Of a DNA stretch of 64,000 bases, positions 14,802 through 22,681 are shown one piece after another. The position numbers and the translations under genes were made by a program. The stretch is from CAYUNW01 sp964446235 (GTDB taxonomy: Bacteria > Patescibacteriota > Microgenomatia > 2-02-FULL-39-11), in NCBI GenBank assembly GCA_964446235.1, contig CAYUNW010000002.1:1-64000 (forward strand), in the 5' to 3' direction. The notes beneath the pieces are model-generated. The model searched no databases, had not been told where the DNA came from, and was given only the letters and a program-made list of their open reading frames with translations. Each line of letters opens with the position of its first letter. Within the stretch, counting starts at the first letter, position 1.

Positions 14802-16436
14802 ATGATCAAATACATAGCTTACTGCCGAAAATCAACGGATGAAAAAGACAAACAAACAATGTCTATTGAGCAACAAATTGAAGAATTAAAAGCATTTGTC
14901 CAAAGGGAGAATTTGGAAATTTCAGAATTTTTGACAGAAGCAGAAACTGCAAAAGTTCCTGGAAGACCGGTTTTTAATTCGCTCATTTCCTTAATTGAAA
15001 AAGGCTTAATCAATGGAATTATCAGTTGGCACCCGGACAGGTTAGCCAGAAATTCGATTGACGGAGGGAAGATAATTTATCTTATCGACGCCGGCAAACT
15101 CCAGTCGCTGAAATTTCCTTCTTTCTGGTTTGAGAATACGCCGCAAGGCAAATTTATGCTTTCAATCGCTTTTGGCCAGTCAAAGTATTATGTGGACAAT
15201 TTGTGTGAAAATGTTAAACGAGGATTATATTTTAAACTTCGGCGCGGAGGGTGGCCGTCGTATGCGCCTATTGGCTATAAAAACGATAGAAATACAAGAA
15301 GTGTTGTTGTTGAACCGCGCTCCGCGCGGCTAGTCAAGGAAGCATTCAAAAAATTTGCCTCCGGTGAATTTTCCTCAATGAAAGATATCCGCGACCTGTT
15401 TTTCCGAAACGGGATTACTCGTAGAAACGGAAAACCTTTGCATTTTAACCAAATCCGAGAAATGCTCCAGCGAACTTTTTACTATGGCTTGATGACATAC
15501 CACGGTGAAACTTATGAGGGAAAACACAAACCGTTAATAACGAAAAAGTTATTTGATGAAGTACAAAAAATCCTTGAGAAAAAATACAACCGGAAACCAC
15601 AAAAACATGAATTTGCCTTTACCGGATTTATAAGATGTAAAGAGTGCGGTAGTTTCTTTACCGCCGAAAAACACAAAAAATTTTATCCCAAAACCAGAGG
15701 TGAAGTTTGGTATACCTATTACCGTTGTGTAAAGAAAAAAGGTGTTTGCTCTCAGCCATATTTACGCGAAGAAGAATTGGAGAAACAGTTACGGGATTCA
15801 ATTAGGAGAGTTTCTCTCTCCGAAGTTTGGGCAAACAAACTTTTGGCGATGGCAGAAAAAGATGGAGAAAAGGAAAAGGAGTTCGCCGCTGGCGAACTCC
15901 AAAAACTCTCCGTTTCTCTTTCCGATCTTGAAAAGAAATTGGACAAACTTCTGGAAAGCTATTTGGAGGAAATTATTGATACTGAAAGTTATCAAAGGAA
16001 AAAAGACGAATTATTACAAACAAAGAAGGTTTTACAGGAGAAAATTGAGGAAATTAAAACCAAAGGTTCGAGTTGGCTCGAACCACTCCAAGAATTTATA
16101 AAAGAGGCCGCTGATGCGGCCAAAATCGCGCGCGCAAAAAATAATTGCAAAGATCTGGCGATCTTTTCAAAAAAAGTCGGCTCGAACTACTTCTTATTTA
16201 ATAAACGGCTCGAATTTTCTCTGTCCGAAGCCTCTGCGGCGCTGGCCGCGAGGGCGGGCGCGGCCAGCGCCTTCCCCTCCGATCTCCTTTTGTGCCGAGG
16301 AGAGGACTTGAACCTCCACCCCTTACGGGACAGCCTCCTCAAGACTGCGTGTCTACCAATTCCACCACCTCGGCTGATTTCCTTGTGCCGAAGGCGGGAG
16401 TTGAACCCACACCCTTTTTACAGGACACGGTCCTGA
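14802..16436 (+). CDS. Large serine recombinase (site-specific integrase)
   Basis: Resolvase domain with catalytic S11 in AYCRKSTDEKD and the Arg motif DRLARNSIDGG (~77-87); recombinase domain (~165-260); zinc ribbon CKECGSFF...YYRCVKKKGVC (~279-315); C-terminal coiled coil (~330-425). Large serine recombinases cut attP and attB with 2-bp staggers and integrate elements. Codons from about 469 onward come from arm B (16206-16295) and then from the antisense of tRNA-Leu genes, so the tail depends on integration. In the excised circle the frame would instead read SLYEQLRTIFKKVGSP after DLLLC. The coding region contains in-frame GC-rich palindromes. No clear SD precedes the ATG. Confidence 0.9.
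   Translation: MIKYIAYCRKSTDEKDKQTMSIEQQIEELKAFVQRENLEISEFLTEAETAKVPGRPVFNSLISLIEKGLINGIISWHPDRLARNSIDGGKIIYLIDAGKLQSLKFPSFWFENTPQGKFMLSIAFGQSKYYVDNLCENVKRGLYFKLRRGGWPSYAPIGYKNDRNTRSVVVEPRSARLVKEAFKKFASGEFSSMKDIRDLFFRNGITRRNGKPLHFNQIREMLQRTFYYGLMTYHGETYEGKHKPLITKKLFDEVQKILEKKYNRKPQKHEFAFTGFIRCKECGSFFTAEKHKKFYPKTRGEVWYTYYRCVKKKGVCSQPYLREEELEKQLRDSIRRVSLSEVWANKLLAMAEKDGEKEKEFAAGELQKLSVSLSDLEKKLDKLLESYLEEIIDTESYQRKKDELLQTKKVLQEKIEEIKTKGSSWLEPLQEFIKEAADAAKIARAKNNCKDLAIFSKKVGSNYFLFNKRLEFSLSEASAALAARAGAASAFPSDLLLCRGEDLNLHPLRDSLLKTACLPIPPPRLISLCRRRELNPHPFYRTRS
15315..15329. repeat. In-gene palindrome CCGCGC-TCC-GCGCGG
   Basis: A perfect 6-bp stem with a 3-nt loop inside the recombinase gene, coding for residues around VEPRSARL. 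It is one of several such GC hairpins in this element. Confidence 0.6.
15878..15900. repeat. In-gene palindrome with 10-bp perfect stem
   Basis: GGAGTTCGCC-GCT-GGCGAACTCC lies inside the recombinase coiled-coil region and is translated in frame (EFAAGELQ). The stem is far richer in G+C than the surrounding codons. Confidence 0.65.
16206..16295. repeat. Arm B, outer copy (attL half) abutting tRNA-Leu(GAG)
   Basis: A perfect 90-bp inverted copy of 14646-14735. Its last three bases coincide with the 3' end of tRNA-Leu(GAG). It supplies the last ~30 element-encoded codons of the recombinase. Confidence 0.9.
16293..16374 (-). tRNA. tRNA-Leu (anticodon GAG)
   Basis: An 82-nt type II tRNA. The acceptor GCCGAGG pairs with CCTCGGC, discriminator A; stem CAGTC/GGCTG holds loop TTGAGGA, anticodon GAG. 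CCA is not encoded. The recombinase element is inserted at its 3' end without damaging the tRNA. Confidence 0.95.
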
Positions 16437-16469
16437 ACCGTGCGCGTCTGCCAATTCCGCCACTTCGGC
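16386..16469 (-). tRNA. tRNA-Leu (anticodon CAG)
   Basis: 84 nt. The acceptor GCCGAAG pairs with CTTCGGC; stem CACGG/CCGTG holds loop TTCAGGA, anticodon CAG. Second of a three-tRNA minus-strand cluster, 11 nt upstream of tRNA-Leu(GAG). Confidence 0.95.
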
Positions 16470-16494
16470 CTGGCGGGAAAATTAACAATATTTG

Positions 16495-16566
16495 AGCGGC
16501 GGACCGGATTTGAACCGGCGACCTTCTCCTTGGCAAGGAGACATTCTACCGCTGAACTACCGCCGC
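16495..16566 (-). tRNA. tRNA-Gly (anticodon GCC)
   Basis: 72 nt. The acceptor GCGGCGG pairs with CCGCCGC, discriminator T; loop TTGCCAA gives anticodon GCC. First gene of the cluster; a TATAAT on the minus strand at 16595-16590 is its likely -10 box. Confidence 0.95.
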
Positions 16567-16609
16567 TTATTCTGAACTTTTATGCCAATATTATAATCTA
16601 AAGCAGACA

Positions 16610-16771
16610 TCAACGCCATAAACCACTAACTAGATCTTTAAGAAAATTTATTATACCAAAAAAAAGACTATTTAGAATCCTGTAAATAGTTGGCCATATA
16701 TCTTCAATTATTAAAATTATTCTTCTTGTTAAAGGTTCTTTTTGAGTGATTTGTTTGAATTCTCGCAACAT
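16610..16771 (-). CDS. Small amphipathic or membrane-associated protein, 53 aa
   Basis: A short open frame beginning MLREFKQITQKEPLTRRIIL, then IEDIWPTIYRILNSLFFGI and INFLKDLVSGLWR. The N-terminus is basic and the rest forms hydrophobic, partly amphipathic helices. The ATG is 4 nt after the DUF192 stop on the same strand, so it looks like the last gene of a three-gene unit (DUF2905, DUF192, this one). From memory, similar small proteins occur in Microgenomates genomes. No function is known to me. Confidence 0.55.
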   Translation of the reverse strand: MLREFKQITQKEPLTRRIILIIEDIWPTIYRILNSLFFGIINFLKDLVSGLWR

Positions 16772-16775
16772 TTTT

Positions 16776-17255
16776 TCAATTAATTTTTACTTTATCACCA
16801 ATATTTATACCAATTCTTTTTATATCTCCTGAATTTATTTCCAAAACTTTATCAAAGGCAACTTTCGCTGTAAAAATTGGTATCTCATCGGAATTAGAGT
16901 TGACGTGACTGATATTTTCTGTCAAATCAACAACGGTATCTTGGTCAATCCAAACAAAATCCAAAGGTATCTTCATATCCTTCATCCAGAAATAATATAC
17001 ACCTTTTGAGGGAAAAATAAATAGCATTCCATGATCTTGTTCTATACTGTCTCTATTTGATAATCCTTTACTTCTTTTTTCATCGGTATCGGCAATTTCG
17101 ATTGTGATTGGATGGTTATTTATAAATAATTTATTTAATGATTTGGTCTTAATTAAATATGGATAAATTAATTTGATAAAAAATAATGAAATAATTGAAA
17201 ATGAAATTACGATGATGACTAGTATTTTCTTTTTAGAATTAGTTTCGAAGTTCAT
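16776..17255 (-). CDS. DUF192 family membrane-anchored protein
   Basis: 159 aa. An N-terminal anchor (~10-32) precedes a DUF192 domain: EIADTDEKRSKGLSNRDS, GMLFIFPSKGVYYFWMKDMKIPLDFVWI, and the closing strands around VLEINSGDIKRIGINIGDKV. The DUF192 fold is a small beta barrel of unknown biochemical role, often secreted. The start overlaps the stop of the DUF2905 gene by one base (TAATG), so the two are translationally coupled. Confidence 0.85.
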   Translation of the reverse strand: MNFETNSKKKILVIIVISFSIISLFFIKLIYPYLIKTKSLNKLFINNHPITIEIADTDEKRSKGLSNRDSIEQDHGMLFIFPSKGVYYFWMKDMKIPLDFVWIDQDTVVDLTENISHVNSNSDEIPIFTAKVAFDKVLEINSGDIKRIGINIGDKVKIN

Positions 17256-17470
17256 TATCGGAAAATATTAAAAATTATTGTTAAAAGCAAACTGATAAAT
17301 ATCGATGTAACGAGCGGAAAATAAAAAGTAAAATTTTCTTTTGAAATCAGAATATCTCCTGGCAGTTTAAAAAAAGGTAAATTGATATTCAGTTTTATCA
17401 ATATGCCGATAAGTATTAATATTATGCCAACGAAAATAATTGTATTGGGAATATTTGGCATATTTTTCAT
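17255..17470 (-). CDS. DUF2905-like small membrane protein
   Basis: 71 aa with two hydrophobic helices (~10-27 and ~50-70) and the central segment FFKLPGDILISKENFTFYFPLVTS, the DUF2905 pattern. The ATG at 17470 is only 2 nt past the 3' end of tRNA-Pro on the same strand; a second in-frame ATG is at 17461. tRNA processing would leave this mRNA essentially leaderless. Function unknown. Confidence 0.8.
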   Translation of the reverse strand: MKNMPNIPNTIIFVGIILILIGILIKLNINLPFFKLPGDILISKENFTFYFPLVTSIFISLLLTIIFNIFR

Positions 17471-17472
17471 TG

Positions 17473-17547
17473 TCGGGGAGGGCGGACTTGAACCGCCGAC
17501 CTCACGCTCCCAAAGCGTGCACTCTTGTCCAACTGAGCTACTCCCCG
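17473..17547 (-). tRNA. tRNA-Pro (anticodon TGG)
   Basis: 75 nt. The acceptor CGGGGAG pairs with CTCCCCG, discriminator A; stem CACGC/GCGTG holds loop TTTGGGA, anticodon TGG. It directly precedes the DUF2905 gene. Confidence 0.95.
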
Positions 17548-17586
17548 TATAAAAAGTATAAATATTTTAAGTAAATTACTATTCTA

Positions 17587-17614
17587 TTGCAAGAAATGAC
17601 ATTAGTGTTAAAAT
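17587..17614 (+). promoter_or_regulatory. Promoter TTGCAA-N16-TAAAAT
   Basis: -35 TTGCAA (17587-17592) and -10 TAAAAT (17609-17614), spacer 16. The expected +1 near 17621 leaves only about 6 nt before the ATG at 17627. Confidence 0.5.
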
Positions 17615-17626
17615 ATTTTTCCTGAT

Positions 17627-18775
17627 ATGTTGCTAAATTACTTCTTAATTATTCTATCTGTATTTTTGTCTTTTATCTTTTCGATAACTTCAGTAATTGC
17701 TCAAACAAATCCTATCGAAGTACCGAATAATAAATATGGCATACATATTATAAATGAAAATGATTTGGAGAATGCTAGTAAATTAGTTAATTCAAATGGA
17801 GGAGATTGGGGTTATGTAAAACTGGTTATCACATTAGATGATAGAAATATAAATAAATGGAATCAAATTTTTGAGAGTATGGAAAAATACCATCTGATAC
17901 CGATTATCAGAGTTGCTACAAGATCAAAAAACGCTTACTGGGAAAAGCCTAAACTTGAAGATATTAATAGTTGGGTTGATTTTTTGGATAGTTTGAATTG
18001 GTTCACTAAAAACAGATATATCATATTATTCAATGAACCTAATCATTCTAAAGAATGGGGAGGTGGTATAAATCCTACTGAATATGCGAAAATTTTTGTT
18101 GAATATACGCAAAAATTAAAAGCAAAAAACTCATACTTTTATCTGCTGAATGCCGGTTTGGATGCATCTTGTTCAAATACCCAAACTACTATGGATGAAA
18201 CATTATTTTTGAACGAAATCAATAATCAGTATCCGATATATTTTTCAATTTTGGACGGTTGGAATAGTCATTCGTATCCAAATCCGAATTTTCAGGGTAG
18301 TGTTTTTGCTCAAGGACGCGGTACTTTGGAAAGTTACAAATGGGAACTTAAATATCTTAATAATTTAGGAATTTCTAAAAATTTTCCTATTTTTATAACC
18401 GAAACAGGATGGATGCATAGTGATGGTCAATTTTACAATCCAAATTTACTCTCTCCCCAAAAAGTCGCTGAAAATATTACTATCGCAGCAGATATAATTT
18501 GGAAAGACGACAGTATAGTGACTTTAATTCCATTTTTACTTAATTACCAATCATATCCATTTGATCATTTTTCCTGGCAAAAATTCAATTCAAATGATTT
18601 CCATCCGATTTATTATGCTTTTCAAAATATTTCCAAGATCAATGGAAAACCAGAGTTGGTAAATGATTTTAAACCGGCTCCAACGATCACTACTCCATTA
18701 CTGTTAACAGAAATAAACGATAAATCATATTTAGAAATCCTTTTTAATCAGATATTAAAATTTCTATTTGGCTGA
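17627..18775 (+). CDS. Secreted glycoside-hydrolase-like (clan GH-A, TIM-barrel) protein
   Basis: 382 aa. A signal peptide (1-25, ending SVIAQ) precedes a barrel with the GH-A hallmarks: ILFNEPNHSKEW, where the Glu of NEP would be the acid/base, and FITETGW, where the Glu would be the nucleophile. Barrel strands such as YVKLVITLDD and LIPIIRVATR are visible. A short hydrophobic C-terminal tail (ILFNQILKFLFG) may tether it. The likely role is cleavage or binding of extracellular polysaccharide; the substrate cannot be told. It has its own promoter with a near-leaderless start. Confidence 0.7.
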   Translation: MLLNYFLIILSVFLSFIFSITSVIAQTNPIEVPNNKYGIHIINENDLENASKLVNSNGGDWGYVKLVITLDDRNINKWNQIFESMEKYHLIPIIRVATRSKNAYWEKPKLEDINSWVDFLDSLNWFTKNRYIILFNEPNHSKEWGGGINPTEYAKIFVEYTQKLKAKNSYFYLLNAGLDASCSNTQTTMDETLFLNEINNQYPIYFSILDGWNSHSYPNPNFQGSVFAQGRGTLESYKWELKYLNNLGISKNFPIFITETGWMHSDGQFYNPNLLSPQKVAENITIAADIIWKDDSIVTLIPFLLNYQSYPFDHFSWQKFNSNDFHPIYYAFQNISKINGKPELVNDFKPAPTITTPLLLTEINDKSYLEILFNQILKFLFG

Positions 18776-18820
18776 AAATTAGTATATAATTCCCTAAGAT
18801 CTTATAAGGTCAATATTTTT

Positions 18821-18894
18821 GGTGGCATTAGCTCAATGGCTAGAGCATCTGCCTGTGGAGCAGAAGGTTGGCGGTTCGAATCCGCTATGCCACC
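18821..18894 (+). tRNA. tRNA-His (anticodon GTG), with encoded G-1
   Basis: The acceptor GTGGCAT pairs with ATGCCAC; an extra G at 18821 pairs with discriminator C, as expected for tRNA-His. Stem TCTGC/GCAGA holds loop CTGTGGA. A TATAAT lies at 18785-18790. A protein gene starts 9 nt after the 3' end. Confidence 0.95.
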
Positions 18895-18903
18895 CTGATA
18901 TTT

Positions 18904-20646
18904 ATGTCTGACACAACCCACAATAATACGCAACACTCAGATCTAAAAATTCATGCTCATGCAGGTGATACAGAACATTCTGGAGATGTTCATTCAAATG
19001 ATCCTCAGATTGATAATGTACCGAATTTTTATCATGAGGAAGAAGCAAATCAAAGTTTAGAATTATCATCATATACGAATGCGGTAATTCAGGCATGGAT
19101 AGATGATTTAAAACCGAAACATTCATCCGTAAATAAAATTTCCGTTTCCCAAACAGTTTCATTTGCTGCCTTTTTATATGAAAAAATTCGTAATGCTGTA
19201 GAGTTTAGGGAGGAACATCTCATACGCAGATCAGCTATTGAACGGATACTAAAAAGAAAACTGATTCTAAATGATAACGGACGTGAAATTGCAGAACCGT
19301 TGATAAAAGAGTTGTTATGGGCTAGATATTATGAAAATAACACAATAGGCGAAGATAAAATCGGTGAAATTCAGTCAGTAATAGATAAATATTTTTATTT
19401 AAGAAATGAAATGTCCAAAGGTAGACCGATGAATGAACAGGAAAAAATTTGGAATTTTATCGTGGAAGTAACCTCATGTGAAATTGAAGATCGATTATCA
19501 CCCGATCATAAAAGAGAGGCATTCACTAATTATGTTTTTCAAATGTACCGAAGAAATATATCTTTGTATGATAATCAGGATGAATTGGAGAGGGATATCC
19601 AAGTATATATAGCTGTGGAAAAAGCATTTGCCAGAAGTGATTTAGCATATATCCGTTATCATTTGTTACAGTTAATGTTGCCGGAAGTGAGAGATATTAC
19701 CTGGAAAAATGCGGATCAGGTACAGGGAAAAATGTATGAAGCCTTCAGTAAAATCGAGCAAGATCTTAAACATCCGTTAGCTTTAAAAGTTAGAAATTCC
19801 GTAAAAAAACAATTAGCTCCATTTTATATATTACGGGATTTATTTGAAAAGTATTCTTTAAAAATAAAAGATATTTTGATAGATACCAAAACTCTTAAAA
19901 TAAAAGTCGATGAAGCCTGTCGGATACGTTATGAAGAAAGTAAGATCAAACTTAGAAGAACTGCTGTCAGATCTTTCATATATATATTATTGACAAAAGT
20001 AATATTCGCACTTCTCTTGGAAATTCCATATGATATTTATGTATTAAAAGAAATATCTTACTTTCCAATTATCATTAATGTAATTTTTCCTCCTTTATTT
20101 ATGATGTTTATAATTCTTACCGTAACCGTGCCAGGTGATGATAATACGAAGCGTGTGTATTCGCTTATCAAAAATATTATTACTACAGACCCAAGTAAAA
20201 CAGGTAATAATCCAGTAATCATAAGTAAAAAGTCTAAACAAAGAGGTGTAGTTTTTTCTACATTATTCTATCTTCTTTATTTATTGACATACTTGGTTAC
20301 TTTCGGGGGAATTATTTATATATTAAGTGCTTTTAATTTTTCTGCAGTCAGCCAATCAATATTTATATTTTTCTTAACCCTGGTAACTTTTTTTGCATTC
20401 AGGGTAATTCAAATTACTCAAGTTTATCAAGTTGTCGAAAGTGAAGGTATTTTTTCACCGGTATTTGATTTTGCATTCTTACCGATAATCCGAGTCGGCC
20501 AATGGCTGTCCGGAGAAGTCCTGCAAAAATTTAATTTTTTTATTTTCATTTTTGATTTTATAGTCGAAATGCCTTTTAAAGCTATAGTTGAAGTATTTGA
20601 TGAATGGGTAAGGTTTGTGAAAGCCAAAAAAGACGAAATAATTTGA
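18904..20646 (+). CDS. Uncharacterised multi-pass membrane protein with a His-rich N-terminus
   Basis: 580 aa from the ATG at 18904; an upstream in-frame extension would translate the tRNA and is rejected. Residues 1-45 are hydrophilic with many His. Residues ~50-360 form a long helical soluble region. Hydrophobic segments follow near 370-395, 400-425, 465-500 and 505-530, and the C-terminus is a final amphipathic region. I do not recognise the family; large conserved membrane proteins of this type occur in Microgenomates. It lies 9 nt after tRNA-His, probably on the same transcript, and converges on lepA with 2 nt between the stops. Confidence 0.7.
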   Translation: MSDTTHNNTQHSDLKIHAHAGDTEHSGDVHSNDPQIDNVPNFYHEEEANQSLELSSYTNAVIQAWIDDLKPKHSSVNKISVSQTVSFAAFLYEKIRNAVEFREEHLIRRSAIERILKRKLILNDNGREIAEPLIKELLWARYYENNTIGEDKIGEIQSVIDKYFYLRNEMSKGRPMNEQEKIWNFIVEVTSCEIEDRLSPDHKREAFTNYVFQMYRRNISLYDNQDELERDIQVYIAVEKAFARSDLAYIRYHLLQLMLPEVRDITWKNADQVQGKMYEAFSKIEQDLKHPLALKVRNSVKKQLAPFYILRDLFEKYSLKIKDILIDTKTLKIKVDEACRIRYEESKIKLRRTAVRSFIYILLTKVIFALLLEIPYDIYVLKEISYFPIIINVIFPPLFMMFIILTVTVPGDDNTKRVYSLIKNIITTDPSKTGNNPVIISKKSKQRGVVFSTLFYLLYLLTYLVTFGGIIYILSAFNFSAVSQSIFIFFLTLVTFFAFRVIQITQVYQVVESEGIFSPVFDFAFLPIIRVGQWLSGEVLQKFNFFIFIFDFIVEMPFKAIVEVFDEWVRFVKAKKDEII

Positions 20647-20648
20647 GC

Positions 20649-22433
20649 TTAACGATAAAGCTTGATAAAAACATCACTAGGAATGCTCACTTTACCGATC
20701 TCCCTCATTTTTCTTTTACCCTTTTTTTGAGCCTGTAATAATTTATCTTTTCTGGTCCGATCTCCACCGTATAATTTTGCTGTGACGTCTTTTCTGTAAG
20801 AACTGATATTTTCCCTGGCAATTATTTTTCCGCCTATTACTGCCTGAAGCGGTATTTGGAATTGATGTCGGGGGATAAGGTTTTTAAGTTTCGTTAAAAG
20901 TTCTATGGAAGTTTGTCTAGAGGATACTCTTGTGATAAGTTGTGAAAAAGCTTCAACAGGAAGATAATTCACATGTATGTCAACTTTTACTAAATCAACC
21001 TGACGATATTCGAAAAATTCATAATCCATTGATGCAAACCCACTGGTTATAGTTTTTAATTTATCATAAAAATCTATAAGCATTTCTGATAATGGAATAA
21101 GATAAGAAATTACTACCAGATTACCTGAATATTCTATAGTAATTAATTCTCCTCTTTTTTCTTCGCATAAACGTAAAACAATTCCTAAATAATCCTTAGG
21201 CGAAAAAATCATGGTATACATATAAGGTTCCTCAATTTTTTCAATTGTTGAAGGATCCGGAAACTGATATGACGATTGAATGGTAAAAATATCTTTATTT
21301 TTGAGATATATTTTGTATTCCACTTGAGGCGATGTACTTAAAACTGATATATCGAATTCTTTCTCCAAACGCTCTTTGACTATTTCGGCATGCAATAAGC
21401 CCAAAAAACCACACAGAAAACCTTTTCCCAGAGCTGATGAAGGATATAATCGATAAGAAAAAGAACTGTCAGTCAGGTGCAGTTTCTCGAGAGATTGCCG
21501 TAATTTATTAAATTCATCGTTTATAACCGGGAACAAGCTCATAAATACCATAGGTTTTGGTTCAATAAAACCTGGCATTGGTTGAATGTTTTTATCTGCC
21601 TCAATTAAGGTATCACCGATTTTTGCAAGCGATATATCTTTTAAACCGGTAGCTATATAACCCACATCACCACACACCAATTTATCAACCGGAGTCATTT
21701 TCGGATTAAAACAACCGATTTCTGAAGGGTTAATATATGTATTTGATGCACAAAACCGTAGATTTAAATTCGTTTTAGAATTTATTTGACCTTGAAAAAC
21801 CCTTATATATGAAATGACTCCTTTATGATCATTATAAACAGAAGAAAATACTAAACTTTGAAAAGGATAATTTAGATAATTTTTCGGTGGAGGAATTTTA
21901 TCAATAATTGCATCCAAGACTAATTGAATATTTTCTCCCGTTTTTGCCGATATAGCTATAGTGTCTTCTTTTTTTATTTTAAATACTTCATGAAGTTGAT
22001 TCTGAACATTAACAACCTCTGCAGTAGGTAAGTCAATTTTATTAATTACAGCAATGACAGTAAGTTGTTTGTCTTTAATTATCCGCATATGGGCAAGCGT
22101 TTGGGCTTGTATCCCTTGGGTAGCATCAACTACAAGAATAATTCCTTCGCAGGCAGCAAGAGACCTTGATACTTCATATGAAAAATCTACATGTCCGGGC
22201 GTATCGATAAGATTAAGGATGTATTCTATACCATTTCTTTTATATCTCATTTTTACAGGTGCAAGTTTGATGGTAATTCCTCTTTCTCTCTCTATGGGAT
22301 TACTGTCAAGTATTTGATTTACCATGTTTCTTTTTGAAACAGTACCCGTTAATTCAAGCAATCTGTCCGCTAATGTTGATTTTCCGTGATCTATATGTGC
22401 AACGATCGCAAAATTTCGAATATTTTCACTCAT
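20649..22433 (-). CDS. lepA: Elongation factor 4 (LepA), ribosomal back-translocase GTPase
   Basis: 594 aa, normal length. G1 AHIDHGKST (12-20), G2 region RGITIK, G3 DTPGH (77-81), G4 NKID (131-134), then EF-G-like domains II, III and V and the LepA-specific C-terminal domain ending RDVTAKLYGGDRTRKDKLLQAQ...KGKRKMREIG. It binds stalled or mistranslocated ribosomes. A -10 TATAAT on the minus strand (22449-22444) puts +1 about 4 nt before the ATG, so the mRNA is nearly leaderless. Confidence 0.97.
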   Translation of the reverse strand: MSENIRNFAIVAHIDHGKSTLADRLLELTGTVSKRNMVNQILDSNPIERERGITIKLAPVKMRYKRNGIEYILNLIDTPGHVDFSYEVSRSLAACEGIILVVDATQGIQAQTLAHMRIIKDKQLTVIAVINKIDLPTAEVVNVQNQLHEVFKIKKEDTIAISAKTGENIQLVLDAIIDKIPPPKNYLNYPFQSLVFSSVYNDHKGVISYIRVFQGQINSKTNLNLRFCASNTYINPSEIGCFNPKMTPVDKLVCGDVGYIATGLKDISLAKIGDTLIEADKNIQPMPGFIEPKPMVFMSLFPVINDEFNKLRQSLEKLHLTDSSFSYRLYPSSALGKGFLCGFLGLLHAEIVKERLEKEFDISVLSTSPQVEYKIYLKNKDIFTIQSSYQFPDPSTIEKIEEPYMYTMIFSPKDYLGIVLRLCEEKRGELITIEYSGNLVVISYLIPLSEMLIDFYDKLKTITSGFASMDYEFFEYRQVDLVKVDIHVNYLPVEAFSQLITRVSSRQTSIELLTKLKNLIPRHQFQIPLQAVIGGKIIARENISSYRKDVTAKLYGGDRTRKDKLLQAQKKGKRKMREIGKVSIPSDVFIKLYR

Positions 22434-22523
22434 TTAAGTTTGAATTATATATTTATTGGTCGAATAGTTAAAGAGAATATAAGCCTAAATTTTCAAAAAT
22501 GATATAATTTAGTGAAATTGTTT

Positions 22524-22595
22524 GCCTCTGTAGCTTAACGGATAAAGCAGCGGTCTTCGGAACCGCTGATGGGGGTTCGATTCCCTCCAGAGGCA
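22524..22595 (+). tRNA. tRNA-Arg (anticodon TCG)
   Basis: 72 nt. The acceptor GCCTCTG pairs with CAGAGGC, discriminator A; stem GCGGT/ACCGC holds loop CTTCGGA. It lies 8 nt upstream of tRNA-Lys. Confidence 0.95.
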
Positions 22596-22603
22596 CTTAA
22601 AAA

Positions 22604-22676
22604 GGGCCACTAGCTCAACTGGTAGAGCAACTCCCTCTTAAGGAGTAGGTTCAGGGTTCGAGCCCCTGGTGGCTCA
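22604..22676 (+). tRNA. tRNA-Lys (anticodon CTT)
   Basis: 73 nt. The acceptor GGGCCAC pairs with GTGGCTC with one G-U; stem ACTCC/GGAGT holds loop CTCTTAA, anticodon CTT. The epmA start codon follows after 5 nt. Confidence 0.95.
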
Positions 22677-22681
22677 CAAAA

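Larger units (their letters stand above)
13809..16295 (-). mobile_element. Serine-recombinase integrative mini-element inserted at the 3' end of tRNA-Leu(GAG)
   Basis: On the minus strand tRNA-Leu(GAG) ends ...CCTCGGCAC and runs into the element (AAAAGGAGATCGG...). The far side ends ...AAAGAGAGCAC followed by TAAGATATG, the start of the stalked surface protein gene. GCAC therefore flanks the element as a direct repeat (16295-16292 and 13812-13809). Between the ends lie a recombinase gene, a 105-aa gene, and an internal plus-strand sequence ...AAAGAGAGCAC-AAAAGGAGATCGG... (14548-14735) that equals the junction formed if the two ends were joined. It is much richer in G+C than its surroundings, consistent with recent arrival. 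Confidence 0.75.

Noticed and set aside
16296..16436. Recombinase C-terminus as a genuine conserved domain
   Set aside because: These codons are the antisense of two tRNA-Leu genes, so they are a by-product of the insertion site.
18868..18903. In-frame N-terminal extension of the 580-aa membrane protein
   Set aside because: It translates the 3' half of tRNA-His; the ATG at 18904 just after the tRNA is the sensible start.
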